Source of the DNA: CAWFZT01 sp963820415
GTDB taxonomy: Bacteria > Chloroflexota > Anaerolineae > Anaerolineales > Anaerolineaceae
DNA length: 64,000 bases
Assembly: GCA_963820415.1 (NCBI GenBank)
Contig: CAWFZT010000004.1
Span: forward strand, 496,001-560,000
Direction of reading: 5' to 3'
Shown: positions 8,305 to 16,258 of the stretch, piece after piece
How positions within the stretch are numbered: the stretch's first letter is position 1
How the letters are laid out: each line of letters starts with the position of its first letter
Position numbers and translations under genes: made by a program
Notes under the pieces: model-generated
Database searches by the model: none
The model's input: the letters and a program-made list of their open reading frames with translations, nothing else
What the model was told of the DNA's origin: nothing

Positions 8305-9026
8305 GCATAGGGTGTGCGTACCGGTTCAACGGGCAACCGGACGGTCATTCGGCGAATCTGGTCTTCGTCACTTTGCAACACTCTCAGAACTACTACGCTC
8401 ATATCGTCATTGGGGCGTCCCTGGTCTAACCGCATTGCCTCTGCCAACAACAAATCTGCGATTTCCTGCGAATGAGGATTTTGTTCTTCCAATAATGATG
8501 ACAGTAAAGTGCATACATCGATCAATTGACCAATCCTATCTCCGGCCAGGCTGACCCCATCTGTGTACATAACGACCGTATAGCCCACCTCAATCGGAAA
8601 TTCGCTGATCAATGGTCTGATGTTCCTTGATGTCCCGATCGGCACACTTTCACTGGTAAGACATTCGATGTGATCTCCATGGGCCACGAAAACAGGGGTT
8701 GGATTATTTCTGGTAATAACGAGTGTGCCCGTCTGCAGATCAGCAGATAATATATTCAGGCAGGCAGAGACTTTTCCGTTCCGTTCAGTGAATAAACTAT
8801 CGGAGGCTGCCCGGGCAGCCGCTCCATCCCGGACTCCTTCTGCCAGTAAGCTGATCACCCGCCTGACGACCATGGTTGAGATAGCTTTTGCTCCTCGACC
8901 AGAGGTCTGTCCATCTGCCAGGACCACTGAGAGGCCTCCATTGGGACGTTCAACGGTTTCCAACGTATCCCCGCTTTCCGAAGAAGCGTATTTGTTAGTT
9001 TTTGCAACAGCTATCTGTATTTCCAT
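8301..9026 (-). CDS. SpoIIE/PP2C-family serine/threonine phosphatase
   Basis: The 241-residue protein consists almost entirely of a SpoIIE-type PPM phosphatase domain. Metal-binding acidic motifs are present: VVLADGQTSGRGAKA (about residues 34-48), VVMYTDGVSLAGDRIG and the C-terminal RPNDDMSVVVLRV. There is no sensor domain, membrane segment or receiver domain, so it probably takes its signal from a partner. Enzymes of this kind dephosphorylate serine in anti-sigma-antagonist-like proteins, but no STAS or anti-sigma gene is adjacent. It is upstream of and overlaps the P-loop gene. Confidence 0.85.
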   Translation of the reverse strand: MEIQIAVAKTNKYASSESGDTLETVERPNGGLSVVLADGQTSGRGAKAISTMVVRRVISLLAEGVRDGAAARAASDSLFTERNGKVSACLNILSADLQTGTLVITRNNPTPVFVAHGDHIECLTSESVPIGTSRNIRPLISEFPIEVGYTVVMYTDGVSLAGDRIGQLIDVCTLLSSLLEEQNPHSQEIADLLLAEAMRLDQGRPNDDMSVVVLRVLQSDEDQIRRMTVRLPVEPVRTPYA

Positions 9027-9069
9027 AATTCCATTTTACTTCAAAATGTTGGGATTTTTAAGATGTCAT

Positions 9070-9753
9070 TTAGGGTTTTATAGGTTTTTCTGCAATTATT
9101 AGAAGTAAACGGCTGGAGTGTAGGTTTATCCACTCCAGCCTGGCGATAAAGCCGGCAACCAGGAAGGGTTGAAGTAAATACTGGTACTGGTTTTTTGCTG
9201 ATGGAACCTGACCGGTTATCTTGAATAAGAAGGCAGCAGCTCTTTCTATCCAGCCTCTGCCGGAGAACCAGGCGGCCAGCAAAACGACCAGTTTACCGCC
9301 CGGTTCCAGAACTCTCGAAATTTCATTCAAGGTCGCAGGCAGCATGATATATTCGGTTGGAAAGGTTGATACGATCGTCTCTAATGATTCAGCCTGGAAT
9401 GGAAGATTCTCTGCGCGTCCTCGGGTTAATTTTGGTCGCATAAATTTATTGAGCCGGAAAAAAGCCTGCCGGCACATCTGGCGGCTTTCGTCCAGGCCAA
9501 AGGCCGGAAGCCCCTTCCTGGCCAGATTTACCTGTAAATGGCCCGGGCCATGTCCTACTTCAAGCACCCTCGACCCCTGGATAAAAGGAATAACGCTGTC
9601 TACCCAGGTATGCCACCTTCCCAGTGATACCATCCAGGCGACTGCATCATAACTCCAGGCAAAGGAATGATACAGCAGCCTAAAAAAGGCCCTTAAGAAT
9701 CCAGCAATAATGCGAGGCATTATAGATTTATTAGAAAAATTGTTTTGTTCCAA
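9070..9753 (-). CDS. SAM-dependent class I methyltransferase
   Basis: This 227-residue protein has the SAM-binding motif I VLEVGHGPGHLQ (about residues 70-81) and motif III-like LEPGGKLVVLLAAWF, followed by a hydrophobic C-terminal region (GWIERAAAFLFKITG). The N-terminal segment with AGFLRAFFRLLYHSFAWSYDAVAW is aromatic-rich and resembles UbiE/phospholipid methyltransferases. The substrate is not evident. It is divergent from rpmF; the rpmF -35 element begins only four bases upstream of its start codon, so the two share a short regulatory gap. Confidence 0.8.
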   Translation of the reverse strand: MEQNNFSNKSIMPRIIAGFLRAFFRLLYHSFAWSYDAVAWMVSLGRWHTWVDSVIPFIQGSRVLEVGHGPGHLQVNLARKGLPAFGLDESRQMCRQAFFRLNKFMRPKLTRGRAENLPFQAESLETIVSTFPTEYIMLPATLNEISRVLEPGGKLVVLLAAWFSGRGWIERAAAFLFKITGQVPSAKNQYQYLLQPFLVAGFIARLEWINLHSSRLLLIIAEKPIKP

Positions 9754-9756
9754 GCC

Positions 9757-9786
9757 TTGACATTAACCTTTTATATTCAGTATAAT
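9757..9786 (+). promoter_or_regulatory. Consensus sigma-70 promoter of rpmF
   Basis: TTGACA at 9757-9762 and TATAAT at 9781-9786 are both perfect matches, with an 18-base spacer. Transcription would start near 9793, leaving a leader of roughly 48 bases before rpmF. The strength fits a ribosomal protein gene. Confidence 0.85.
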
Positions 9787-9840
9787 TGGCGGGCTATTAA
9801 AAAGTAATCTTTCTGCCTTTAAGAAAACAGGAGTTATCGA

Positions 9841-10038
9841 ATGGGTCCGCTTCCAAAGAGAAAATTGTCTAAAGGTCGCCGCGACCGCCGCCGAGCCCAG
9901 GATGCGCTGGTGGCTTTGAATCTGGTCCGCTGCACAAATTGTGAGGAAATGCATCTCCCGCACACTGTCTGTCCAAACTGTGGACACTACAACAAACGCG
10001 AAGTGATCGATGTAAAAAAAGAAAAGAAAAGCAAATAA
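9841..10038 (+). CDS. rpmF: 50S ribosomal protein L32
   Basis: This 65-residue basic protein is a component of the large ribosomal subunit. It begins MGPLPKRKLSKGRRDRRRA, the typical L32 N-terminus, and has a CxxC...CxxC zinc ribbon (CTNCEEM...CPNCGHY, residues 32-49). The AGGAG ribosome site at 9829-9833 is seven bases from the ATG. It is a single-gene unit with its own consensus promoter and a hairpin terminator right after the stop. Confidence 0.97.
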   Translation: MGPLPKRKLSKGRRDRRRAQDALVALNLVRCTNCEEMHLPHTVCPNCGHYNKREVIDVKKEKKSK

Positions 10039-10040
10039 CT

Positions 10041-10065
10041 AAACGGGCCGCAAACGGCCCGTTTT
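10041..10065. terminator. Bidirectional terminator between rpmF and the small membrane protein gene
   Basis: A perfect 10-bp stem (10041-10050 with 10055-10064, AAACGGGCCG and its complement) with loop CAAA is followed by a short T tract on the plus strand, and the A residues of the left arm give a short U tract on the minus strand. It sits three bases after the rpmF stop. Confidence 0.88.
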
Positions 10066-10068
10066 CAT

Positions 10069-10278
10069 TTAAAGCGCCCAGGCGAGCATAAAACCAAAAA
10101 TTGCCACGATGATTCCCAGGTGGAGCAGTAAGTCCGAAGAACTAAACCATCCCAGCGGAAGGAAGCGGACGATAAAATTCGTCACTACCAGTAGAATGCC
10201 AACCAGGGGAAGCAGTCCTTTACGGGCAGCAAAATATTCGGAAAGTCTATCGATCACCCCGGAAAAAAAATTTAACAT
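10069..10278 (-). CDS. Small hypothetical membrane protein
   Basis: This 69-residue protein has an amphipathic N-terminus (residues 1-20) and two hydrophobic segments, about 22-42 and 50-69, so it is probably a two-helix membrane hairpin ending at the membrane face. No family is recognised. Its start overlaps the end of hflX by seven bases, so it is probably translated together with hflX, and the hairpin terminator at 10041 closes the unit. A role tied to HflX is possible but not supported beyond co-location. Confidence 0.6.
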   Translation of the reverse strand: MLNFFSGVIDRLSEYFAARKGLLPLVGILLVVTNFIVRFLPLGWFSSSDLLLHLGIIVAIFGFMLAWAL

Positions 10279-11624
10279 CCTTCTCCAGCAGCTTTCGGAG
10301 TCTTACTGACCTCCACGTAGGGTTTGAAACGTGCCATCAACCTGCCTGGCAGCAGACCTTGAATCAGGACACCGCCGCGCCCATGTTCGACATGATCTAC
10401 CTGGCCTTGTTCGTGAAAAATCGAAATTAATTGGCCTTGCTGATAAGGGATCCGTACTTTAACGCTAACGTAAGTCTCAAACATGGTCAATTCGATAGCC
10501 CTAAGCAAGTCCGGAATTCCTTGACCTGTGAGAGCCGAGATAGCCACTGAATTCGAAAATTCAGCTACAGCTTGGCGTGCTGCCAGGGGATCAGGCAGAG
10601 TATCAATTTTATTCAGGGCGGTTATCATCTGGATGTGGTTTGCACCTATATCAAAGAGTGTCTGCTGGACCGATTTCCACTGCGCCATCGCATTAGGATG
10701 CGTGATATCCACCATGTGGATTAATAGATCAGCTTCGGTAATTTCCTCCAGGGTGGCGCGGAACGCTGCCACCAGTTGTGTAGGCAGCTTCTGGATGAAA
10801 CCTACCGTATCGGTCAGTAGAACGCCGTGATTACCGGGTAACTCGATCCGGCGGGTAGTTGGGTCAAGTGTAGCAAACAACTGGTTGGCAACGAAAACGT
10901 TGGTGCGCGCCATGTAGTTGAGCAGGGTGGATTTCCCGGAATTCGTGTATCCAACCAGGGCGATCACCGGCACCTGGGTGCGTTTACGTTGAATGCGGTA
11001 GCGCATGCGGTGGGCGCGTACTTTTTCCAGCTCATCCTTTAGCGTCGTAATCCTACGATGGACTTCTCGTCGGTCGACCTCAAGCTGCGTTTCACCTGGG
11101 CCGCGCAAGCCAACCCCTCCGGTGTTGCCAGTGCGCCCGCCGCCGCCGCCGGTCTGTCTGGCTAAGTAAGTCCAGGCTCGCGTCAAACGCGGTAGACGAT
11201 ATTCATATTGCGCCAGTTCGACTTGCAGGATACCTTCGCGCGTATGAGCATGCTGGGCAAAAATATCCAGGATCAATGCAGTCCTATCCACAATACGCAC
11301 TGCTTCCCCGAAGTGCTTCTCTAGCTCACGCTGGTGGCGAGGAGATAACTCGACATCAAAAATAACAATGTCGGCCAGGGTTTCTTCGAGTAAGGCTTTG
11401 ACCTCATCCACCTTTCCGGAGCCTATATAGGTGACTGGGTTGGGTTGTTCGATGCGTTGGGTGGTTTCGCCAACCACTTCCAAACCTGCGGTTTCGGCCA
11501 GCAAAGCTAATTCAGCTAACGATTCATCGAGGTTAAGCAGAGATGGCTCGCCGCGTAGTTCTACACCAACCAGAAATGCACGTTCTCGGGGTGGGAGCGT
11601 TGGTTCGGCAATTTTCTTTGACAT
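10272..11624 (-). CDS. hflX: GTPase HflX, ribosome-splitting factor
   Basis: This 450-residue protein has the HflX N-terminal domain, the glycine-rich linker GGGGGRTGNTGGVG followed by RGPGETQLEVDRR (about residues 158-185), and a GTPase domain with G1 GYTNSGKST, G3 DTVGF and G4 NKID. HflX binds the large ribosomal subunit and rescues stalled ribosomes, notably under heat stress. Length is normal for the bacterial form with a short C-terminal domain. It overlaps the following small membrane protein gene. Confidence 0.96.
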   Translation of the reverse strand: MSKKIAEPTLPPRERAFLVGVELRGEPSLLNLDESLAELALLAETAGLEVVGETTQRIEQPNPVTYIGSGKVDEVKALLEETLADIVIFDVELSPRHQRELEKHFGEAVRIVDRTALILDIFAQHAHTREGILQVELAQYEYRLPRLTRAWTYLARQTGGGGGRTGNTGGVGLRGPGETQLEVDRREVHRRITTLKDELEKVRAHRMRYRIQRKRTQVPVIALVGYTNSGKSTLLNYMARTNVFVANQLFATLDPTTRRIELPGNHGVLLTDTVGFIQKLPTQLVAAFRATLEEITEADLLIHMVDITHPNAMAQWKSVQQTLFDIGANHIQMITALNKIDTLPDPLAARQAVAEFSNSVAISALTGQGIPDLLRAIELTMFETYVSVKVRIPYQQGQLISIFHEQGQVDHVEHGRGGVLIQGLLPGRLMARFKPYVEVSKTPKAAGEGC

Positions 11625-11662
11625 TATATAAGTTTACGCTAAGCGTGGTTATTTTTCAAATG

Positions 11663-12595
11663 TTATTGGGTTAAGATCCACCTGAACAGGGTATCTCCAA
11701 CAGCATGCAGACTTTCTGCCGACACTTTGTCCGGTGTATCCGCAGTTGTATGCCAGTAAGGATAGTCAAAATCAATGATATCAACTGCCCGAATGCCCTG
11801 TTCAAGAAAAGGGGTATGATCATCTTCCATACTATATTTTTCCTTAGGGATAAATTGCTGCTGATAACCGGCCTGGTCAGCTATAGACCAGATAGCCTGG
11901 GATAATTCAGGATTAGAGTTTTTTTCATAATAAATATCGAGATTCTTATCTCCGATCATATCAATGACGACTACGGCATCGGGTTTAGCAGCTAATTGCT
12001 GGGCGAAAGAGCGCGATCCCAGGATCCAATCCCAACCTTTAATATCCCCCTGATCTTCCGCATCGAAGAATACCAGCCAGATTTGAGAATGCAAGGTTTG
12101 AGGCAGGCTGCGCGCCAACTCTAACAATACTGCCACTCCAGAAGCACCATCATTAGCGGCGGGAACCGGCTGGCTGCGCAGAGCAGGGTCCGGATCATGG
12201 TCGGAAAGCATGCGAAAATCATAATGCGCTCCTAGAATGATCCACGGCGAACCAGAGCCACGTTTGGCGACGACATTTTGAATGGGATGCCCCATCAAAG
12301 AGGAATCCTGCTCTTCGACTTGCCAGCCGCTAGCGGCTAATTCCTGGCGGAGCCACTTCACCACCACGACATGTGCTTCACTGCCCGGCGTGCGTGCTCC
12401 CAATGACACCTGGTATTGAACATCCTTCAAAGCAGTTTCACCATTAAAACCAGCCTGAGTTGGTTCTTTTTTAATATAAATAAATAAACCAACGGCAGCG
12501 CTTGCCAATAATAGAACGCAAAAAATAAGGATGATGCGCCCGATCTTTCTTCGCGTGGATTCCTTGGGTTCAGTTTGGTTCAAAGAAGTTTTCAT
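11663..12595 (-). CDS. M28-family zinc peptidase or glutaminyl-cyclase-like enzyme, membrane-anchored
   Basis: The 310-residue protein has one N-terminal membrane helix (about residues 19-42) and an extracytoplasmic M28 domain. Zinc ligands are visible in GAHYDFR (His, Asp), AANDGASG (Asp), FFDAEDQGDIKGWDW (acidic pair) and YWHTTADT (His). The FFDAEDQG and DYPYWHTTADTPDKV segments resemble bacterial glutaminyl cyclases as well as aminopeptidases, so the reaction is either release of N-terminal residues or pyroglutamate formation. Its start lies inside the 3' end of the trmFO remnant (26-base overlap). Confidence 0.85.
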   Translation of the reverse strand: MKTSLNQTEPKESTRRKIGRIILIFCVLLLASAAVGLFIYIKKEPTQAGFNGETALKDVQYQVSLGARTPGSEAHVVVVKWLRQELAASGWQVEEQDSSLMGHPIQNVVAKRGSGSPWIILGAHYDFRMLSDHDPDPALRSQPVPAANDGASGVAVLLELARSLPQTLHSQIWLVFFDAEDQGDIKGWDWILGSRSFAQQLAAKPDAVVVIDMIGDKNLDIYYEKNSNPELSQAIWSIADQAGYQQQFIPKEKYSMEDDHTPFLEQGIRAVDIIDFDYPYWHTTADTPDKVSAESLHAVGDTLFRWILTQ

Positions 12596-12788
12596 TTTTT
12601 ACGGAAGTATCCAGATCGGATAACGACTTTTTTACGTGAACCATTTCCGCCAGGAATCCGGTAGTGTGAGCTGGGGTAAACTGTTCCGGCCGCATTTCAT
12701 GCAACCTGACCGTAATCCCGCGTTCGGCCACCTCCCATGCCGCCTCACTTCCCGCTAAGCCACCACCGATGACTGTCAGCTCAACCAT
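12570..12788 (-). pseudogene. trmFO: Truncated trmFO (tRNA m5U54 methyltransferase), N-terminal remnant
   Basis: Seventy-odd codons start MVELTVIGGGLAGSEAAW, an FAD-binding Rossmann motif, then HEMRPEQFTPAHTTGFLAEMV, which is the TrmFO signature (EMRP...TPAHxT...AELV). In full TrmFO this continues CSNSL and about 380 more residues; here it changes to an unrelated tail and stops inside the M28 peptidase gene. TrmFO makes 5-methyluridine at position 54 of tRNA using methylene-tetrahydrofolate. The fragment cannot be active, so the gene has been cut by deletion, or the assembly joins two places. The frame is open from 12806, but the ATG at 12788 fits the family start. Confidence 0.8.
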
Positions 12789-12847
12789 AAATTCTTCTAA
12801 ATTCAACCATATTAATGGATTTTACCATGCTATAATACAAAATATCC

Positions 12848-12864
12848 TGGCACAAAACTTGCAT
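12848..12864 (+). promoter_or_regulatory. Sigma-54 (-24/-12) promoter upstream of rpoN
   Basis: TGGCAC at 12848-12853, five bases, then TTGCAT at 12859-12864 is a full match to the sigma-54 consensus (TGGCAC-N5-TTGCA/T), with the invariant GG and GC ten bases apart. The start of transcription would be near 12874, about 39 bases before the rpoN ATG. It implies that sigma-54 drives its own operon. Confidence 0.9.
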
Positions 12865-12912
12865 CTTTAAGGGTATCCTTATATACTTAGTTCATATCTT
12901 TGGGTGATTTCC

Positions 12913-14322
12913 ATGTTCCAATATCATTATCAATCGCTTCGCCCGCTGACTACTGCCCACCTGGCCCAAACAATGACGCTGTTAAGCCTGACAGTGGATG
13001 AATTACGGCAGCAGATTGAGTCAGAATTATCAGCAAACCCGGCCTTAGAGCTGATAGAAGAGCGTTATTGCCCACATTGTCACCGGTTGTTACCAGGTAG
13101 AGGTATCTGCCCGGTATGCAGTCGGCCCCAAAATGTTAACATTGACGAACCGGTTGTCTTTATTTCCCCTTCAGATGATTTCTATATTCGTTCGGCCGAA
13201 AAAGACGAAGATTTAACCGATGACATGTTTTCATCCAGTGCAGAAGACCTACCTGCTTATGTATTACGCCAAATCGGCATGGAATTGGAACAGCAAGACC
13301 GCATCATGGCTGCCTACCTTCTGACCCATCTAGATGAAGATGGTCTTCTAACCATCCCATTGATCGAGGTGGCACTTTATTACCACGTGCCACTGAACAG
13401 GATTGAGGATATCAGGCATATTATCCAGCGCGCTGATCCAATAGGTGTCGGTTCAAGCACGACACAGGAAGCCTTGCTGGTTCAGCTTGAAGTGCTGGCG
13501 GAGACACGCCCCATTCCCAATCTGGCCAAGACGATTGTTGAACAAGGCATGGACTTGCTCTGTCGCCACCAGTATGGCGAGCTTGCCCATAATTTAAAAG
13601 TGTCTTTACGCCAGATAAAATCCATTTCACAGTTCATTAGCGACAATCTTAACCCTTACCCGGCGCGATCTCATTACGGGGATGCCCGCCAGCCGGCAAA
13701 GTCCGAGGTGCAGGTTTACCATCGTCCGGATATTATCATCGGTTTCTTAAATGATGATCCAAATAATTCGTTAGTAATTGAAATAATTCTGCCGATTAAC
13801 GGAACGCTCAGAGTCAACCCATTATTCCGGAAAGCCATCCAACAGGCTGATCTGGAAAAGAAAGATGCTTGGAAAAGCGACCTTGATCGGGCTTCCCTGT
13901 TTGTGAAATGCTTGCAGCAGAGAAATAATACCATGCAGAGATTGCTCTACAGGGTAGCAGTCGAGCAAAAGGGGTTCATTGTCTTTGGTGAAGAGTATCT
14001 GAAACCTATGACACGCGCTCAATTTGCCAAAGAGTTGGAGGTGCACGAATCCACTATTTCTCGAGCGGTTGCATCAAAAACGGTACAATTACCTAACAAG
14101 CGAATCGTCCCGTTGTCCTCATTCTTTGATCGAAGCCTTAACGTGCGCACGGTTTTACGGGGTATGATCGCAAAAGAAGCTCGCCCGCTAAGCGATACTG
14201 AACTGGCGGCACAGTTAGCGAAACGCGGCTATCTGGTGGCGCGAAGAACGGTTGCTAAGTACCGTTCCATGGAGGGAATTTTACCGGCGCATTTACGCCA
14301 ATCCCATACGCATCCAACATGA
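12913..14322 (+). CDS. rpoN: RNA polymerase sigma-54 factor with zinc-ribbon-like insertion
   Basis: This is a sigma-54 factor, which needs an AAA+ activator to open promoters. Counting from an upstream GTG at 12904, region I (glutamine/leucine-rich, LAQTMTLLSLTVDELRQQI) covers residues 18-50, and the DNA-binding part ends with the RpoN box ARRTVAKYR at 446-454. The helix-turn-helix lies near MTRAQFAKELEVHESTISRAV. Between region I and the core-binding domain there are four cysteines, C56, C59, C69 and C72, in a CPHC...CPVC arrangement that classical RpoN lacks. I prefer the ATG at 12913, preceded by GGGTGA. The stop overlaps the kinase start (ATGA). A sigma-54 promoter lies upstream. Confidence 0.95.
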   Translation: MFQYHYQSLRPLTTAHLAQTMTLLSLTVDELRQQIESELSANPALELIEERYCPHCHRLLPGRGICPVCSRPQNVNIDEPVVFISPSDDFYIRSAEKDEDLTDDMFSSSAEDLPAYVLRQIGMELEQQDRIMAAYLLTHLDEDGLLTIPLIEVALYYHVPLNRIEDIRHIIQRADPIGVGSSTTQEALLVQLEVLAETRPIPNLAKTIVEQGMDLLCRHQYGELAHNLKVSLRQIKSISQFISDNLNPYPARSHYGDARQPAKSEVQVYHRPDIIIGFLNDDPNNSLVIEIILPINGTLRVNPLFRKAIQQADLEKKDAWKSDLDRASLFVKCLQQRNNTMQRLLYRVAVEQKGFIVFGEEYLKPMTRAQFAKELEVHESTISRAVASKTVQLPNKRIVPLSSFFDRSLNVRTVLRGMIAKEARPLSDTELAAQLAKRGYLVARRTVAKYRSMEGILPAHLRQSHTHPT

Positions 14323-16256
14323 ACAATACTCCTTTAGTTTCCCGGTCGGCGTTGTGGCGGGGTAAAGTCCCTGGAATAATTGAATTCGGCACAATGATGA
14401 ACCTGCTCCCCCAGGCGGCATTGTTATTTGATCGCGGCAGGGGGATTATCTTGCAGGTGAATACCGAATTGATAAAATTAACTGCTTTCACCCAGAATGA
14501 ATTGTGCGGAAAAGAAATAAAAGAATTATTGCCCGAATTACCCGTTAAATCGCTGGTACAGGGTGAAGAATTTAACCTCTCATTGAAGCGCAGAAAAAGG
14601 GAAGATTTATCGGTGATTGGAAGGGTGAACGGTTTGGACGCCTATGGGCAGTGGTTGCTGCTGGAATTTATCCAGGAGGAAGAAATTTCGCAAGATCAAA
14701 CTCAGGAAAGGATCACGCACAGCTTGTTGGCGATGACCAGGCTGCACGAAGAACCAGACCTGGGCTGCGCCGTCCAGAAGGGACTGGAGATCTTATCTTC
14801 CCTGCTGGATGCTAGCTTGATCGGAATTTATCAAGCAGAAAACGACCAACCCCGGCTTAAAAAGCTGGCTTTTTTTGGATCGACCAACGTGTTCCCAGAG
14901 GAAATTTCCTCAAGTGATCTGGCGCGCCTGTCTTCGACAACTCTGTGGGTACCTGGGAAAAGGGTCAATACTGATATCCATCGCGCTGGACGCATCGCTA
15001 ACCTGGTTTACCTGGCAACCATACCGCTAGGAGACGATAGAGCCTTGTCTGGTTTGCTGGTAGTTGGAGATCAGGAAAAACAACCATCTGAATATTTGAT
15101 TCCTTATATTGAGATTGCCGGAAAATATCTCAGCAGTACTATCCAGCACTTTATCCTGATTAATACCCTGAAAAAAGAAAATGAGAATCTGGATAGGCTG
15201 CTTGCAATCAATGCCTGCGTAATGGAAAATACGCAGGAGGCTATCTTCGTCCTCAATCCTGACCTGACTGTTGCCCAGTTGAACCCTGCCGCGGAGGTGA
15301 TTTTTGGCTATGGTGCCTGGGAGGCGCACGGCCAGGCTGTCGAAAATTTATTAATTGGTTCAGAAAAATTGATCTCATCTCTTGAAGCTGCCTGCAATGG
15401 CATCCCCACCAGGAATATGAGCAACTGCTCACTGCACCGCCGGGACGGGCAAGCTTTTCCAGCCCGAGTAGAGGTTCTGCCGGTCCAGAAGGAGGAGCAA
15501 TTGCGCGCCGTTTTGGTATTTGTGATTGACAACAGTGAAAATGAACAGATCCGCACCCATACTCAGCAGCTTGAAAACCGGGCAGAGTTGGGTGAGATTA
15601 CTGCCATGTTTGCACATGAAATCCGCAACCCGATCAATAATATCTCAACAGGCATACAACTCCTGGCTAGCAGGATGACCGAGGGTGACCCCAACCAGGA
15701 AGTAATTAACAAGATCCAGGGTGACTGCAACCGACTGGATCATTTAATGGAATCGGTCCTGGCATTTTCAAGGCCGATGGAGCACCGCTTTGAGCCAGTA
15801 GACATCGGCATCCTTCTGATCAGGTTAATGGATCGATACCGTCCACGCATGACCAGGCTGAATATTGTCCCCTTTATCCAGGTTGAAGAAAAATGTCCAA
15901 AAGGGATGGGAGACGCTCGGGCGTTAGAACGTGTATTTATTAACCTGATCAATAATGCTATCGACGCAATGAATAAAGACGGTGGCACACTAGCAATTCG
16001 AGTCAGTGTCAGTAATGCAGTGACCAATCATCCCCAGATAGAAGTGGCTGTTTCAGACAATGGTCCTGGAATCCCGGATGAAATCCGAGAGAAATTATTC
16101 GAACCTTTTGTGACGAGTAAACAAAAAGGTACCGGTTTGGGCCTGGCAATAACCAAGCGCATCGTCACGGCACATCAAGGAAGTATCACCGTGAACACCT
16201 TCCCCGGCGGGACTGTTTTTCATGTATACTTACCAGCAATCCAGCACGGAGCATAG
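14319..16256 (+). CDS. Soluble PAS/GAF sensor histidine kinase (NtrB-like)
   Basis: This 645-residue protein has no membrane segment. Domains in order: PAS (about 20-115), GAF-like region (about 130-285), PAS (about 297-410, NPDLTVAQLNPAAEVIFGY), HisKA with phospho-histidine H433 in MFAHEIRNPI, and HATPase (about 530-645) with NLINNAIDAM, VSDNGPGIP and GTGLGLAI. It would phosphorylate the response regulator encoded two bases downstream. The lack of transmembrane parts means it reads a cytoplasmic signal, possibly a ligand or redox state through PAS/GAF, but no haem- or flavin-binding motif is clear. It is the second gene of the rpoN operon. Confidence 0.93.
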   Translation: MNNTPLVSRSALWRGKVPGIIEFGTMMNLLPQAALLFDRGRGIILQVNTELIKLTAFTQNELCGKEIKELLPELPVKSLVQGEEFNLSLKRRKREDLSVIGRVNGLDAYGQWLLLEFIQEEEISQDQTQERITHSLLAMTRLHEEPDLGCAVQKGLEILSSLLDASLIGIYQAENDQPRLKKLAFFGSTNVFPEEISSSDLARLSSTTLWVPGKRVNTDIHRAGRIANLVYLATIPLGDDRALSGLLVVGDQEKQPSEYLIPYIEIAGKYLSSTIQHFILINTLKKENENLDRLLAINACVMENTQEAIFVLNPDLTVAQLNPAAEVIFGYGAWEAHGQAVENLLIGSEKLISSLEAACNGIPTRNMSNCSLHRRDGQAFPARVEVLPVQKEEQLRAVLVFVIDNSENEQIRTHTQQLENRAELGEITAMFAHEIRNPINNISTGIQLLASRMTEGDPNQEVINKIQGDCNRLDHLMESVLAFSRPMEHRFEPVDIGILLIRLMDRYRPRMTRLNIVPFIQVEEKCPKGMGDARALERVFINLINNAIDAMNKDGGTLAIRVSVSNAVTNHPQIEVAVSDNGPGIPDEIREKLFEPFVTSKQKGTGLGLAITKRIVTAHQGSITVNTFPGGTVFHVYLPAIQHGA

Positions 16257-16258
16257 TT

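Noticed and set aside
12831..12836. TATAAT upstream of rpoN as a sigma-70 promoter
   Set aside because: No -35 match at the right distance; kept only as a possible basal source, while the sigma-54 site is far stronger.
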